Source: Roseobacter sp. CCS2 (lineage in GTDB: Bacteria; Pseudomonadota; Alphaproteobacteria; Rhodobacterales; Rhodobacteraceae). From it: a stretch of DNA of 64,000 bases. The position numbers were made by a program, and so were the translations under genes. Below the pieces are notes generated by a model that was given only the letters and a program-made list of their open reading frames with translations, was not told the DNA's origin and did not search any database. This document shows, in pieces, positions 17,733 through 26,228 of this stretch. Numbering within the stretch: position 1 is the stretch's first letter; each line of letters begins with the position of its first letter. Location of the stretch: contig NZ_AAYB01000005.1 in assembly GCF_000169435.1 (NCBI RefSeq), positions 1 to 64,000 of the forward strand, in the 5' to 3' direction.

Positions 17733-18293
17733 TCAGGCCGCTGGGCGTTCATGTTCACCCTCTTCGACCTCTTCCACGATCTTGGCGATAAACGCATCAA
17801 GGTCTTCTGGGCTGCGTGACGTAATAATGCCGTTGGAAATGGCGACATCCTGATCGACCACTTTGGCGCCTGCATTTTTCAGGTCAGTGCGGATAGAACC
17901 ATAAGAGGTCATCTCGCGTCCTTCGGCAACGCCTGCTTCAATCAGCAACCAAGGTGCGTGGCAAATTGCTGCGACGATTTTATTGCCTGTGACAAACTTG
18001 CGTACTGTTTCAACTGCCGTTTCGTCAGCGCGCAGAATATCAGGGTTAATCTGACCACCCGGCAGCACAAGTGCGATATAATCATCGACGTTAACGTCCG
18101 CGATCTTCAGATCAGCGTCAACGCTGTCACCCCAATTATTTTGGTCCCAACCGGTGATCTTTTCACCATCAGGTGTCGCCACATGGACAGTGGCCCCTTT
18201 GGATTTCAGCTGCTGAAGCGGCTCCATCAGTTCAGATTGTTCGAACCCGTTCGTCGACATGATCAGGATCTTGGCATTCGTAATGTTAGGCAT
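17733..18293 (-). CDS. DJ-1/PfpI-family protein (general stress protein type)
   Basis: This 186-residue protein has a nucleophile elbow with Cys111-His112 (IVAAICHAPWLL) and the acidic partner Glu18 (GFEQSEL), as in the YhbO/YraA/PfpI branch. The start at MPNITNAK is preceded by GGGAG. The longer frame to 18335 begins inside the EcfG-type promoter -10 and can be excluded. These proteins act as glyoxalase/deglycase-like or chaperone stress proteins; protease activity is doubtful. The promoter at 18334-18358 gives a leader of about 35 bases. Confidence 0.92.
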   Translation of the reverse strand: MPNITNAKILIMSTNGFEQSELMEPLQQLKSKGATVHVATPDGEKITGWDQNNWGDSVDADLKIADVNVDDYIALVLPGGQINPDILRADETAVETVRKFVTGNKIVAAICHAPWLLIEAGVAEGREMTSYGSIRTDLKNAGAKVVDQDVAISNGIITSRSPEDLDAFIAKIVEEVEEGEHERPAA

Positions 18294-18333
18294 TTTGATC
18301 TCCCGTTCTGGAATTGAATGTTGATATGGAAAC

Positions 18334-18358
18334 AACGTATGCGGGGCGAATGCGTTCC
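18334..18358 (-). promoter_or_regulatory. EcfG-type promoter for the PfpI gene
   Basis: Minus strand GGAAC, 16-base spacer, exact CGTT, 41 bases ahead of the start codon at 18293. Confidence 0.75.
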
Positions 18359-18446
18359 TGATATAGGATCCGAAGCGCCAACATGCGGCGTGTTGCTAAG
18401 GCTTTACGCCGTGCCAAACCAAGGGATGTACCATCGCCGTTTCGCG

Positions 18447-19079
18447 TTACAACTGGCGGCCAGCCCGCCCCAACACACGCGCCAGAACGATGACCAGCGC
18501 AAAACTGATCAGGCCTAGATAGCGTTCAAAGATGCCGTCTACGTCTGTTGGTAGGTAAAAGAAAACAGGTGCTGAGATTGTCCAGACAATAGATATGCCG
18601 ATCAACGCATTGCCAGCCGCCGGGTCCACTTTGCTGGCCCCGCCTGACATCAACCAAGGGACCAAAGCCATCAATACGCCCAACCCATAGACAAGATAGA
18701 TGTGGATCACGACGCCTTCATTATCATTGTCCCCATATTCGTTACGTGCGCCGATCAAGAACACCAACAACGCCAGCATGCTTAGCCCGACAACGCCAAT
18801 GCTCCAACGTGGGCCGCCAAGGTGAAGATGGGCGGCAGCAAGCGCTATTGCGACCAAAGCGGCAGAATAAGCATAGATGCCGATATCAACGATAAATTCG
18901 TACCGCCCGGCGCCAAGGTCACTGATGGTATCGGCAATCCAATCGTGATCAGGCACGACGAAGTCGGCGATAAGGATCGAGATAGTAAAAATCACACATC
19001 CGGCGATCGCAAACCAACCTGTCCAGATCAGTAGATTTGGCTGAATATTATGCTCGATCCGGCGCTTTATCTCGTTCAT
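18447..19079 (-). CDS. DUF998-family membrane protein
   Basis: This 210-residue protein has about six membrane helices and the DUF998 signature around DWIADTISDLGAGRYEFIVD. The start at MNEIKRRIEHN is preceded by AAGGACA. The longer frame to 19226 runs through the EcfG-type promoter at 19134-19159 and is rejected. The biochemical role of DUF998 is unknown. It is a single-gene unit of the stress island, divergent from the PRC-barrel gene. Confidence 0.85.
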   Translation of the reverse strand: MNEIKRRIEHNIQPNLLIWTGWFAIAGCVIFTISILIADFVVPDHDWIADTISDLGAGRYEFIVDIGIYAYSAALVAIALAAAHLHLGGPRWSIGVVGLSMLALLVFLIGARNEYGDNDNEGVVIHIYLVYGLGVLMALVPWLMSGGASKVDPAAGNALIGISIVWTISAPVFFYLPTDVDGIFERYLGLISFALVIVLARVLGRAGRQL

Positions 19080-19133
19080 CTTCAATGTCCTTTTTATAAA
19101 ATTAGCTGGCCTTGCAACAGCCCTTACAATTGC

Positions 19134-19159
19134 AACGCGGATGTGTGCCCGACCGTTCC
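19134..19159 (-). promoter_or_regulatory. EcfG-type promoter for the DUF998 gene
   Basis: Minus strand GGAAC, 17-base spacer, exact CGTT, 55 bases ahead of the ATG at 19079. It is back-to-back with the promoter at 19188-19213. Confidence 0.75.
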
Positions 19160-19187
19160 AGAAGTCTGCAAAGCGCACGGATAGTCG

Positions 19188-19213
19188 GGAACGATATCGG
19201 ACAGGGCTGCGTT
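19188..19213 (+). promoter_or_regulatory. EcfG-type promoter for the PRC-barrel gene
   Basis: GGAAC, 17-base spacer, exact CGTT, 49 bases ahead of the ATG at 19262. Confidence 0.75.
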
Positions 19214-19261
19214 GTGACCCCATCAAGCTGGAAAACAGCGCAACTAAAAATGGAGGAAAAT

Positions 19262-19723
19262 ATGAAACAGTTTCTCACAACAACCGCAGCCGCAATCGTA
19301 CTTGGCACAACAGCAATGGCAGACGGTCATTCAAGCGTCTTTTCGGACATGCAGTTCGATCCCAAGATGAACATTAACGCCTCTGAAATGATCGGTATGC
19401 GTGTTTATGCATCTGAAGCCAGCATCGAGAACGAGATGGTGATCCCTGCGGGCGGCGAAACAGAGTGGGACGACATTGGCGAGATCAATGAGATTGTCCT
19501 TACACGCGCCGGGGATATTCAGTCTGTTATCGTTGGTGTTGGTGGTTTTCTGGGCATTGGCGAAAAAGACGTGGCCGTAAATATGTCTGAAATCCGCTTT
19601 GTGGGTGAAGAGGGCGAAGACGACGATTTCTTCCTTGTTGTCGAAGCCACCGAAGTTGGTATTCAGGATGCGCCAACTTACGAATACGATCAGCTGACAA
19701 ACACCATGGATCAAGACAGCTAA
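19262..19723 (+). CDS. Exported PRC-barrel protein
   Basis: This 153-residue protein has a signal peptide (MKQFLTTTAAAIVLGTTAMA, mature start near DGHSS) followed by one PRC-barrel domain (about residues 40-130; MIGMRVYASEAS, EWDDIGEINEIVL, VNMSEIRFV). The start is fixed by GGAGG 7 bases upstream and by the EcfG-type promoter, which excludes the longer frame from 19112. Exported PRC-barrel proteins are common stress-induced genes in Alphaproteobacteria; the ligand is unknown. A terminator follows. Confidence 0.85.
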   Translation: MKQFLTTTAAAIVLGTTAMADGHSSVFSDMQFDPKMNINASEMIGMRVYASEASIENEMVIPAGGETEWDDIGEINEIVLTRAGDIQSVIVGVGGFLGIGEKDVAVNMSEIRFVGEEGEDDDFFLVVEATEVGIQDAPTYEYDQLTNTMDQDS

Positions 19724-19743
19724 ACCAACTGTGAACCAATGAT

Positions 19744-19768
19744 AAGGGCGGGATTTTTCCCGCCCTTT
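19744..19768 (+). terminator. Rho-independent terminator
   Basis: AAGGGCGGGA-TTTT-TCCCGCCCTT with a 10-bp perfect stem followed by T residues, 20 bases after the PRC-barrel gene. Confidence 0.88.
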
Positions 19769-19792
19769 ATTACATTCCGACAGGAGAAAACG

Positions 19793-20209
19793 ATGCCCCT
19801 ATTTTCAAAAGGCGTGATCACGCAGATCGCAACCGACAATCCCGACGTCTACGCATTCAAGGTATCCGGTCACATTGATGATGACGCATCAGAGGCGTTG
19901 GCCGAGTTTATGAACGCCGTCTTTGACGCGCGGGGAACTGTCAGCATGCTACTGGATCTTAGCGATTTCACGGGCAGCGATTGGGACAGCATGTTGGACA
20001 CCGATGTGATCAAGTCGCGATTTCGTGCCCTGACCCATGTGAAACGCTATGGTGTCGTCGGTGCACCGGATGGTGCCGCAAAGATGATTACCCTGATGAA
20101 CAAAATCATTCCGGTTGAGGCTGGCGCGTTTGAGGCAAAAGACATTGAAATGGCGTGGGAATTCGTCGGGGCGCACCCTCTGGACGAAAACCAGCCAAAG
20201 CTGGGTTAA
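19793..20209 (+). CDS. SpoIIAA-like (STAS/SEC14-type) protein
   Basis: This 138-residue soluble protein is of the SpoIIAA-like family, with VYAFKVSGHIDDDASEAL, MLLDLSDFTG and a final DIEMAWEFVGA segment. The start at 19793 has AGGAG upstream; a longer in-frame start at 19739 lies in the preceding terminator. In this family the fold resembles anti-sigma-antagonist or lipid-binding STAS domains, but no phosphorylatable serine can be assigned. It is 4 bases upstream of the CreA-like gene and likely co-transcribed with it; I see no EcfG-type promoter before it. Confidence 0.82.
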   Translation: MPLFSKGVITQIATDNPDVYAFKVSGHIDDDASEALAEFMNAVFDARGTVSMLLDLSDFTGSDWDSMLDTDVIKSRFRALTHVKRYGVVGAPDGAAKMITLMNKIIPVEAGAFEAKDIEMAWEFVGAHPLDENQPKLG

Positions 20210-20213
20210 TCAT

Positions 20214-20681
20214 ATGAGCTATGTAAAATCTTTGGCGTTTTGTACGGTGGCGGCCTTTTCCTTGGGCAGCGCTGCATCGGCCGAAACCGTCGGCAATGTC
20301 GATGTTGATTGGCTTGGCAATGACATCATCATCGAGGCATTTGGTGATCCCGATGTGGATGGCGTGACTTGCCACGTTTCCTATTTCGAACGTGGGCTGA
20401 TTGACCGGCTGCAAAATGGCAATTGGTTCGAAGACCCGTCGAATTCTGCCATTTCATGCCGTCAGACCGGACCGATAAAAATCGGCGATATTGACAGATC
20501 TGACGAAGGCGAAAGCATCTTCTCGGAACGGCGCTCAATCATCTGGAAATCACTTTCAGTGAAGCGTATTTTTGACGAAGGCAACCAAACTCTGATTTAC
20601 ATCGCCCACGCCCGCGAGGTGCAGGATGGATCAGCCAAAATGTCAATCGCGACGATCCCACTGTTTGACGCCACGCAATAG
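20214..20681 (+). CDS. CreA-family periplasmic protein
   Basis: This 155-residue protein has a signal peptide (cleavage near SAASA-ET) followed by the CreA domain (VGNVDVDWLGNDIIIEAFGDP, VTCHVSYFERG, CRQTGPI). CreA proteins are found in many proteobacteria; the function is unknown, though the E. coli member lies near the creBCD operon. Two cysteines (in VTCHV and SCRQT) could form a disulfide. Translation starts 4 bases after the SpoIIAA-like stop. Confidence 0.88.
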   Translation: MSYVKSLAFCTVAAFSLGSAASAETVGNVDVDWLGNDIIIEAFGDPDVDGVTCHVSYFERGLIDRLQNGNWFEDPSNSAISCRQTGPIKIGDIDRSDEGESIFSERRSIIWKSLSVKRIFDEGNQTLIYIAHAREVQDGSAKMSIATIPLFDATQ

Positions 20682-20856
20682 GCGTCACGTCATTTCATGT
20701 GGGCCATGTGCCTAAATTCAAACCGCAGGACATCCGACATCCTTGTCTGCCAGAACGGCAGATGAGGATTTTCTGTTGTTTCATACGTAGATAAGGTATG
20801 TCAGAAAACATAGACACGCTTATGTGTCATATGAGCGAGACCACAAAATGGATTTA

Positions 20857-20871
20857 ACTTATGTTATAAGT
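20857..20871. promoter_or_regulatory. Palindrome upstream of a Crp/Fnr gene
   Basis: ACTTAT-GTT-ATAAGT is a perfect interrupted palindrome 37 bases ahead of the Crp/Fnr start codon at 20909. It is a candidate autoregulatory operator. It does not match the Fnr or Crp consensus. Confidence 0.4.
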
Positions 20872-20908
20872 CAATGTTTCAGCGACTGGGTTTCCTGCTG
20901 GCGACCCG

Positions 20909-21661
20909 ATGCCGAGTGAAGCGCTTGATATTCCGCTGCCGGATAACGCGTCTTCGGCGTTAGTGCGTAAACTGGGTGCCCTTTGTCTGATGTCAGACGA
21001 AGAAATCACCTTCATGGAAGGTCTGCAAAATCATATTGTCGATATCGAAAAGGGTCGCGATTTTGTCGAAGAAGGTAGCGACCTGCGCACCACTTGCGTC
21101 ATTTCTGAGGGATGGGCCGTCCGTTATATCATGCTTGAAGACGGTCGCCGTCAGATTCTAAGCTATGCGCTGCCCGGTGATATTATCGGACTGCATATCA
21201 ATTTTCGCGCTCAGGCGACATATAGTGCTGCGGCTTTAACGCCCTTGAAGGTTGCGACGATTGATCCCCGGCGCATGACTGAAATTTCGCAAAAATTCCC
21301 GGTGCTGGCCGCCGGCCTTAGCTGGTGCACTGCACGCGAATTTGCGATCTTGGGTGATCAGACCGTCAGGTTGGGTCGTTTGGCTGCACCAGAGCGTCTG
21401 GCGCATTTTCTGCTTGAACTGTGGCATCGTCTAGATCTGATTAATGAGGTAGACGGCACGTGGATTGACATGCCAATGACGCAAAGTGATCTGGCCGACA
21501 CACTGGGGCTTAGCCTGGTGCATACCAATAGATCGCTAAAGACATTACGTGATGCAAATCTGGTGACAGTTACCCGTGACGCCGTGCGCCTGGATGACGT
21601 CAACGCGCTCATGAATATGTCACATTTCAACCCCGATCATCTGACTGAGTTCAGTATTTAA
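20909..21661 (+). CDS. Crp/Fnr-family transcriptional regulator
   Basis: This 250-residue regulator has an N-terminal cyclic-nucleotide-binding-type beta barrel (about residues 20-140; RRQILSYALPGDIIGLH) and a C-terminal helix-turn-helix (MTQSDLADTLGLSLVHTNRSLKTL). There is no N-terminal cysteine cluster, so it is not an iron-sulfur Fnr. It is related to a second Crp/Fnr protein at 35267-35995: both share LxYxLPGDxIGLxxxx and LADxLGLSLVHTNxxLxTL patterns. Signal and targets are unknown. Confidence 0.9.
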   Translation: MPSEALDIPLPDNASSALVRKLGALCLMSDEEITFMEGLQNHIVDIEKGRDFVEEGSDLRTTCVISEGWAVRYIMLEDGRRQILSYALPGDIIGLHINFRAQATYSAAALTPLKVATIDPRRMTEISQKFPVLAAGLSWCTAREFAILGDQTVRLGRLAAPERLAHFLLELWHRLDLINEVDGTWIDMPMTQSDLADTLGLSLVHTNRSLKTLRDANLVTVTRDAVRLDDVNALMNMSHFNPDHLTEFSI

Positions 21662-21673
21662 GCCATCCACACA

Positions 21674-21712
21674 AAAACGCCGCTCGCATCCTTTGGATGA
21701 AAGCGGCGTTTT
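21674..21712. terminator. Bidirectional rho-independent terminator
   Basis: AAAACGCCGCT pairs with AGCGGCGTTTT around an inner small stem, between the convergent genes ending at 21661 (+) and 21729 (-). Confidence 0.85.
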
Positions 21713-21728
21713 GTACCAATCCGTGGTC

Positions 21729-21929
21729 TTAATTATCAGAACCTGACGTGAACTTGGATTTGATTTTATCCACTGTCTTGCTGACGATCCCTTCGTCATT
21801 GTCAGCATTCAGGTCATCATCCGAAGCATGGTCCGGATCGCCCTTTTTGCCAGGATCGTTTTTCAGATCAAAGTGCTGCTCTGATCCCTTCAGTTCCGGG
21901 TATTGGACTTTTGGCGTATGCTCTGCCAT
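21729..21929 (-). CDS. Small acidic, probably disordered protein
   Basis: This 66-residue hydrophilic protein (KKGDPDHASDDDLNADNDEG in the middle) has no membrane segment and no recognisable domain. It is preceded by AAGGAGA at good spacing. It is the second gene of a two-gene leftward unit behind the EcfG-type promoter at 22219-22243, with a 48-base gap after the gene at 21978. The charged, low-complexity composition resembles stress or desiccation-associated hydrophilins, which is only an analogy. Confidence 0.7.
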   Translation of the reverse strand: MAEHTPKVQYPELKGSEQHFDLKNDPGKKGDPDHASDDDLNADNDEGIVSKTVDKIKSKFTSGSDN

Positions 21930-21977
21930 TTGAATTCTCCTTTTACGGTTGAACCACGCTGTCGCGCGTGTCTCTTC

Positions 21978-22187
21978 TTAGCGCTTTGAAAACAACGTTG
22001 GTTTGCTGTCGGACATACGCAACGCTTGGGTTTGCATGCGCTGCCGTACCTCGGTAGGGCACATGTCCATTGGGCCTTCAACAGCACAGGGGTAGCGGAA
22101 CGATTTCCCGCCACGGTGGATGTCAATACGCCCCTCAAAGGCGCTTGCCGCAGGGTTATACCAAATACCTTTGACGTCGTATGTCAT
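21978..22187 (-). CDS. Small protein of unknown function
   Basis: This 69-residue protein opens with MTYDVKGIWYNPAASAFEGR and contains two cysteines (YPCAV, DMCPTE). I do not recognise the family with certainty; similar small proteins are seen across Rhodobacterales. AAGGGATGAAG precedes the ATG, and an exact EcfG-type promoter lies 32 bases upstream, so it is very likely a real, stress-induced gene. Confidence 0.7.
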   Translation of the reverse strand: MTYDVKGIWYNPAASAFEGRIDIHRGGKSFRYPCAVEGPMDMCPTEVRQRMQTQALRMSDSKPTLFSKR

Positions 22188-22218
22188 TGCTTCATCCCTT
22201 CATCTTATTCGATAATGT

Positions 22219-22243
22219 AACGAACAAAATCCGGTTTGGTTCC
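22219..22243 (-). promoter_or_regulatory. EcfG-type promoter
   Basis: Minus strand GGAAC, 16-base spacer, exact CGTT, 32 bases ahead of the ATG at 22187. It sits in the gap just after the MATE gene stop codon. Confidence 0.73.
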
Positions 22244-22248
22244 CTGCA

Positions 22249-23607
22249 TTATGCAGGCGCAGGCTCTGGCGCTTTGTGGTTTGACAGCCAATGCAACGCA
22301 AATGCACCCACTGCGATACCAGCCAGCGCGTTGGCCACGGCAATGGCATAAAACACGGCCTCAGACCCTGCCAACAGCGATGCAACGAAAGATAGCGGCA
22401 CATAAAGAACGGCTGTGCGGATCAGATAAAGGCCCAAGCCATAATGGGAACGGCCCAATGCATTAAACGCACCCGCGGTGATGATCACGACGCCATAGCC
22501 CCAAATGCTGATCGGTACGATAGTAAGATAAGTCGTGGCAGCGCTGATCACTTCGGCTTCTTGAGAGAACACGCCGACAATAGGCTCTGCCGCAATCCAG
22601 AAAAACAGGGCCAATACACCCGCCCATACCGCGCAAACGATGTAACTGACCTTTAGCGCCTCAGCGACCCTGCCACACTTGCCCGCACCCCAGTTTTGAC
22701 CCGCGAAAGGGCCAATAGCAGAAGATAGTGCAAGCATCGGGATGACAGAAAGGGATTCAATACGCGTCGCCACGCCAAATCCCGCGACGATCACTTCGTT
22801 GAAGCTTGCCAAAATCGCGGTGGCAACGGCGATACCTATAGGGTTCACAGCATTGCCGACCGATGCAGGCACACCAACGGCAAGCACGCGTTTCCATGAC
22901 TTGTACAAGGCGCTTGCTGGGGGCAGTTTAAAAACAATCATTTTCTCACGCACAGCAACAAGGGCGAAGGCGCCAAAGACGGTCACAAGCCACGCAACCA
23001 ATGTACCAATGGCTGCACCTTCAATGCCGAATGCCGGGACCGGACCCCACCCAAAGATAAATATCGGCGTGATCGCGATATTTGTGACAGCTGAGCTGAC
23101 CATCACAACGCTTGGCCAAAATGTGTCACCAACGGCCCGCACAATGGAATTGGCCACAATCGGGACCACAAGTAGCGGAATGGCCATGAACCAGATGCGC
23201 ATATACTGCCCGATCATATCCAACACTTCGCCGCTGGCGCCCAGCATCGCGAACAATGGATCAACTGTGAAATAACCAATTGTCGCCACGCAGATGACCA
23301 GGATCAGGGCAAGTGCCAAACTATCGGTTGCCAATCGCTTGGCATCGTCATCCTCACCCCCGCCAACGGCCCGGGACACAACTGATGATGCACCAGCGCC
23401 AAGGCCGATGGCCAAGCTGGATACAGTTAGAGTGACCGGAAATGTAAATGAAAGCGCTGTCAGCTGCTGTGTGCCCAGCTGGCCCACATAATATGTATCA
23501 ATCAAAGAGACAGAGATGACTGCAATAATCCCGAACACCATCGGTCCGGCCAGTTGCAATAGTTTCTTCCACGTCGCACCGGACGTCAGATCACGAGAAT
23601 TAGACAA
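22249..23607 (-). CDS. MATE-family efflux transporter
   Basis: This 452-residue transporter has about 12 membrane helices in two homologous halves (each opening with a LxGPMVxG / VGVPASVGN type segment) and the QNWGAGK motif near residue 290. It would export cationic drugs or metabolites driven by H+ or Na+. It is transcribed leftward ahead of the two small stress genes but is separated from them by their own promoter. No EcfG-type element is seen upstream of it. Confidence 0.92.
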   Translation of the reverse strand: MSNSRDLTSGATWKKLLQLAGPMVFGIIAVISVSLIDTYYVGQLGTQQLTALSFTFPVTLTVSSLAIGLGAGASSVVSRAVGGGEDDDAKRLATDSLALALILVICVATIGYFTVDPLFAMLGASGEVLDMIGQYMRIWFMAIPLLVVPIVANSIVRAVGDTFWPSVVMVSSAVTNIAITPIFIFGWGPVPAFGIEGAAIGTLVAWLVTVFGAFALVAVREKMIVFKLPPASALYKSWKRVLAVGVPASVGNAVNPIGIAVATAILASFNEVIVAGFGVATRIESLSVIPMLALSSAIGPFAGQNWGAGKCGRVAEALKVSYIVCAVWAGVLALFFWIAAEPIVGVFSQEAEVISAATTYLTIVPISIWGYGVVIITAGAFNALGRSHYGLGLYLIRTAVLYVPLSFVASLLAGSEAVFYAIAVANALAGIAVGAFALHWLSNHKAPEPAPA

Positions 23608-23673
23608 GGAGTTTCCTTTGGTTTTGCACGCCCCAACGCGTCATCGTTCAAAAAGTTCACAAAAGGTCGTGGT

Positions 23674-24639
23674 TCATTGCGTGTCCAGAAACCCCAGCAA
23701 GCGTTGTTCGCTAACACGCAAGCCCGTCAAAGTAGCAGGTTGAACATCAATCATGTCTTTGCCCGCCAGGTCAATAATGGCGGGGTGTATGTAACTATTA
23801 CGCGCGATCGTGGGGGTATTGTGCAAAACCGTGGACGCAGCCGTCGCGATATCTTTGATCGTGGCACCCCCTTGCGACGCGACCTCATATGCTGCGCAAC
23901 TGCCTGCCCATGTGCGAAAGGTTTTGGCGGTCACGTCTTCGGTGCCAGCAGCATCGGCGATATAGGCATTCAGCGCCTCTGAATTGAGCATCTGTGCTGT
24001 GCCGTCATCATCAATCCACGACAGCAAGGTAGCACCGGGCAGATCGTTGATCTTACCCAGAACACGCGCAAGTTTGGCGTCAGACAGCCGCCGCCGCACG
24101 CGCTGCCCGCCTTTGGCACGATATTGTAAGTTGATCCTGTTGCCCGTCATCTGGATATGGCGGTTGCGCAGGGTTAACGCCCCATAGCTGCCATTCTCAT
24201 CGGTGTATTGCGGATTGCCGACGCGCAGTGCTGTGCGGTCAATCAACGTAACGGCAGCAGCCAAGGCAAATTCGCGCTCGCCTGCTTCTTCGTTCAAATC
24301 GTCCTGCACATGTCGCCGCAAGCGTGGCAATGCGCGCCCGAAATCCGGTAAGGCATCATACTTTGCCTGTGCTTGCTGTGCGGTCCAGTCGGGATGGTAA
24401 AGGTATTGCTTGCGGCCTTTGACGTCGCGGCCCGTCGCCTGAAGGTGGCCCAAAGGTGTGGGGCACATCCAGACGGCTTCATAGGCTGGTGGTACAGCCA
24501 ATGACGCAAGGCGCTGGCGTTCAGCCTTATCAGTGATTATCGCACCTTGGGGGTCGACGTAAGAAAACCCCTTGCCGCGCCGCCTGCGGCCAATCCCCGG
24601 TTCGGTGTCCGGAAAGTAGACCAGTTGGCCCTTTGTCAC
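23674..24639 (-). CDS. DNA topoisomerase IB (poxvirus-type)
   Basis: This 321-residue bacterial type IB topoisomerase has a catalytic Tyr at about residue 283 in RNSYIHPAI. Other active-site segments are visible: LIDRTALRVGN (catalytic Arg), TAKTFRTWAGS (second Arg), and the C-terminal LHNTP. It relaxes supercoils through a 3'-phosphotyrosyl intermediate. It overlaps the upstream DUF2945 gene by 4 bases (ATGA), so the pair is co-translated. EcfG control from 24878-24903 is possible. Confidence 0.93.
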   Translation of the reverse strand: MTKGQLVYFPDTEPGIGRRRRGKGFSYVDPQGAIITDKAERQRLASLAVPPAYEAVWMCPTPLGHLQATGRDVKGRKQYLYHPDWTAQQAQAKYDALPDFGRALPRLRRHVQDDLNEEAGEREFALAAAVTLIDRTALRVGNPQYTDENGSYGALTLRNRHIQMTGNRINLQYRAKGGQRVRRRLSDAKLARVLGKINDLPGATLLSWIDDDGTAQMLNSEALNAYIADAAGTEDVTAKTFRTWAGSCAAYEVASQGGATIKDIATAASTVLHNTPTIARNSYIHPAIIDLAGKDMIDVQPATLTGLRVSEQRLLGFLDTQ

Positions 24640-24848
24640 GCTTTGCGCACCTCTGACGCCAGTTTTAGCACTTTGGTGCCGTCGTCTTGACTGATTTCAA
24701 GGGCGGGATCATCGCTTGACCCGTTACGGGTGACTTCGGATCCTTTGATGGTCCGTGTGATCGAACTTTCATGTGTCTTTTCGACCTCGCCGTTTGCGGT
24801 GCCGTTGCCCCAATCCCATTCAACTTTATCGCCAGATTGATAGCTCAT
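24636..24848 (-). CDS. DUF2945 (HVA1-type) small protein
   Basis: This 70-residue protein opens with MSYQSGDKVEWDWGNGTANG and ends with a LKLASEVRKA segment, matching the DUF2945/hypervirulence-associated small beta-protein family. The ATG at 24848 is preceded by AAGGAGC; the longer frame to 25001 runs through the putative promoter and the next gene. Function unknown. It overlaps topoisomerase IB by 4 bases. Confidence 0.85.
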   Translation of the reverse strand: MSYQSGDKVEWDWGNGTANGEVEKTHESSITRTIKGSEVTRNGSSDDPALEISQDDGTKVLKLASEVRKA

Positions 24849-24877
24849 TTTTTGCTCCTTCATCTTGATGAAAAACA

Positions 24878-24903
24878 AACCGCGCAGTGCCACCTTTGGT
24901 TCC
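24878..24903 (-). promoter_or_regulatory. EcfG-type promoter (GGTT -10) for DUF2945-topoisomerase IB
   Basis: Minus strand GGAAC, 17-base spacer, GGTT (C to G change), 30 bases ahead of the ATG at 24848. The position is ideal but the -10 is imperfect. Confidence 0.5.
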
Positions 24904-26124
24904 CTAGTGGGTGGTCGACAGCATTTCAATTTCGGTCTGGATGATGGCTCGGTCTTCACTGCGGGCAACCTCATGCAGATTGTCCAATAGCACGCGGGCA
25001 TGTTGCAGGGTCAGCGCATCAGGTTTGATATATTGGCGGCATAAGGGAAAACTGGCAGCGAAAAGCCTGTCAAAACTCAGGTGATCAAATGAAACGCGCG
25101 GATGGGCAGGGTCTTGCAAGCCACCTTCATAGCAGGCCGCAACCGTCAAAGCGGCGGCAAGCCGGTTAAGGCAATCCATCGCTGTGTAAGGATCGTTAAC
25201 GCCCGGGGACAAGGCGCGTGCCACCATTTCCACCAGTTGTTCAGCCAAAAACGTGGGGTTCTGGTTCTCGGTCCGGCTGGCACCAACAGCGAAGCATCCT
25301 TGTATCGCCGCATGGTCACTGTCGCTGATGGGATCATTGGACCAAATATCAAAAACATGGGTTTCACAGGTCACAAAAGCTCCGATCGCCGAGGCCATTC
25401 TGATTTGCCAATCGTTATCTTCGGCAAGATCATTCAACTGATCAAAGTTCACCGTTTGGATGTAGCCAGAGGTGTCAGACGTAATCACATCATCAGGTGC
25501 ACGGTGCGGGATATCTGGCGGCGTTCCGGCATCTTCGTGAGCATCAATCAAATGTTTAATCTGATGTTCCAACCGGGCGCCAATGCTGGCCGAAATACGA
25601 GAGACATTGATCGTTTCAGGCACATGGTGCACGAAATAAATCAGCGTAAAGATACATAGCAACGCCAGCGCCAGCGCCATTAAAATGGAATACTGCGGCA
25701 CATATTGCAGCACGTCACCTTCGTTGCCGTCTTGCACCGTGCGTAACACCGTCAGCGCATAGACAAAGGTCGCAATCAAAATACCAAGGCTGATCTGGTT
25801 GCCCCGGTCGCGCATAAAGTTGCCAATCAAACGTGGCCCAAAGTTACCCGATGCGAATGACACGGCGACAAGGGTCATTGAAAACATAACGCCGGTCACA
25901 CCTATGATCGATTGGGCAATCACCGCGAGAGTTGATCGCGCGCCATCAGCCTGCGTATCCAAAAGGCTGTCTGGCAATGTAAAGGGGACCATGTCAGGGT
26001 TTTGATCAATCCAGCCCATTACACTGGCAAGGATCAATCCGACAAACACCAGTATAGACGGCAAAAACCAGTAGCTGGCGCGCAGATCCTGCAACAGCTT
26101 ATACAGATATGCGCGTTTTCCCAT
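24904..26124 (-). CDS. DUF2254-family membrane protein
   Basis: This protein of about 406 residues has four N-terminal membrane helices (RASYWFLPSILVFVGLI; a later IIGVTGVMFSMTLVAVSFAS) and a large soluble C-terminal domain with the DUF2254 signature SPGVNDPYTAMDCLNRL. The start at 26124 (MGKRAYLYKLL) matches the family N-terminus and gives a normal leader behind the promoter at 26203-26228. An in-frame ATG at 26193 would make the mRNA nearly leaderless. Function unknown. Confidence 0.87.
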   Translation of the reverse strand: MGKRAYLYKLLQDLRASYWFLPSILVFVGLILASVMGWIDQNPDMVPFTLPDSLLDTQADGARSTLAVIAQSIIGVTGVMFSMTLVAVSFASGNFGPRLIGNFMRDRGNQISLGILIATFVYALTVLRTVQDGNEGDVLQYVPQYSILMALALALLCIFTLIYFVHHVPETINVSRISASIGARLEHQIKHLIDAHEDAGTPPDIPHRAPDDVITSDTSGYIQTVNFDQLNDLAEDNDWQIRMASAIGAFVTCETHVFDIWSNDPISDSDHAAIQGCFAVGASRTENQNPTFLAEQLVEMVARALSPGVNDPYTAMDCLNRLAAALTVAACYEGGLQDPAHPRVSFDHLSFDRLFAASFPLCRQYIKPDALTLQHARVLLDNLHEVARSEDRAIIQTEIEMLSTTH

Positions 26125-26202
26125 CGTTAGTCCCGGCCCTTGGTTACGCTTTACCTTATTCAAACCTGAACCATGTTGCGATGTATCTTTCATAAAGACT
26201 TA

Positions 26203-26228
26203 AACGCCGCCGGAACCAAAAGCGTTCC
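26203..26228 (-). promoter_or_regulatory. EcfG-type promoter for the DUF2254 gene
   Basis: Minus strand GGAAC, 17-base spacer, exact CGTT. It is interleaved with the plus-strand promoter at 26212-26237. Confidence 0.75.
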
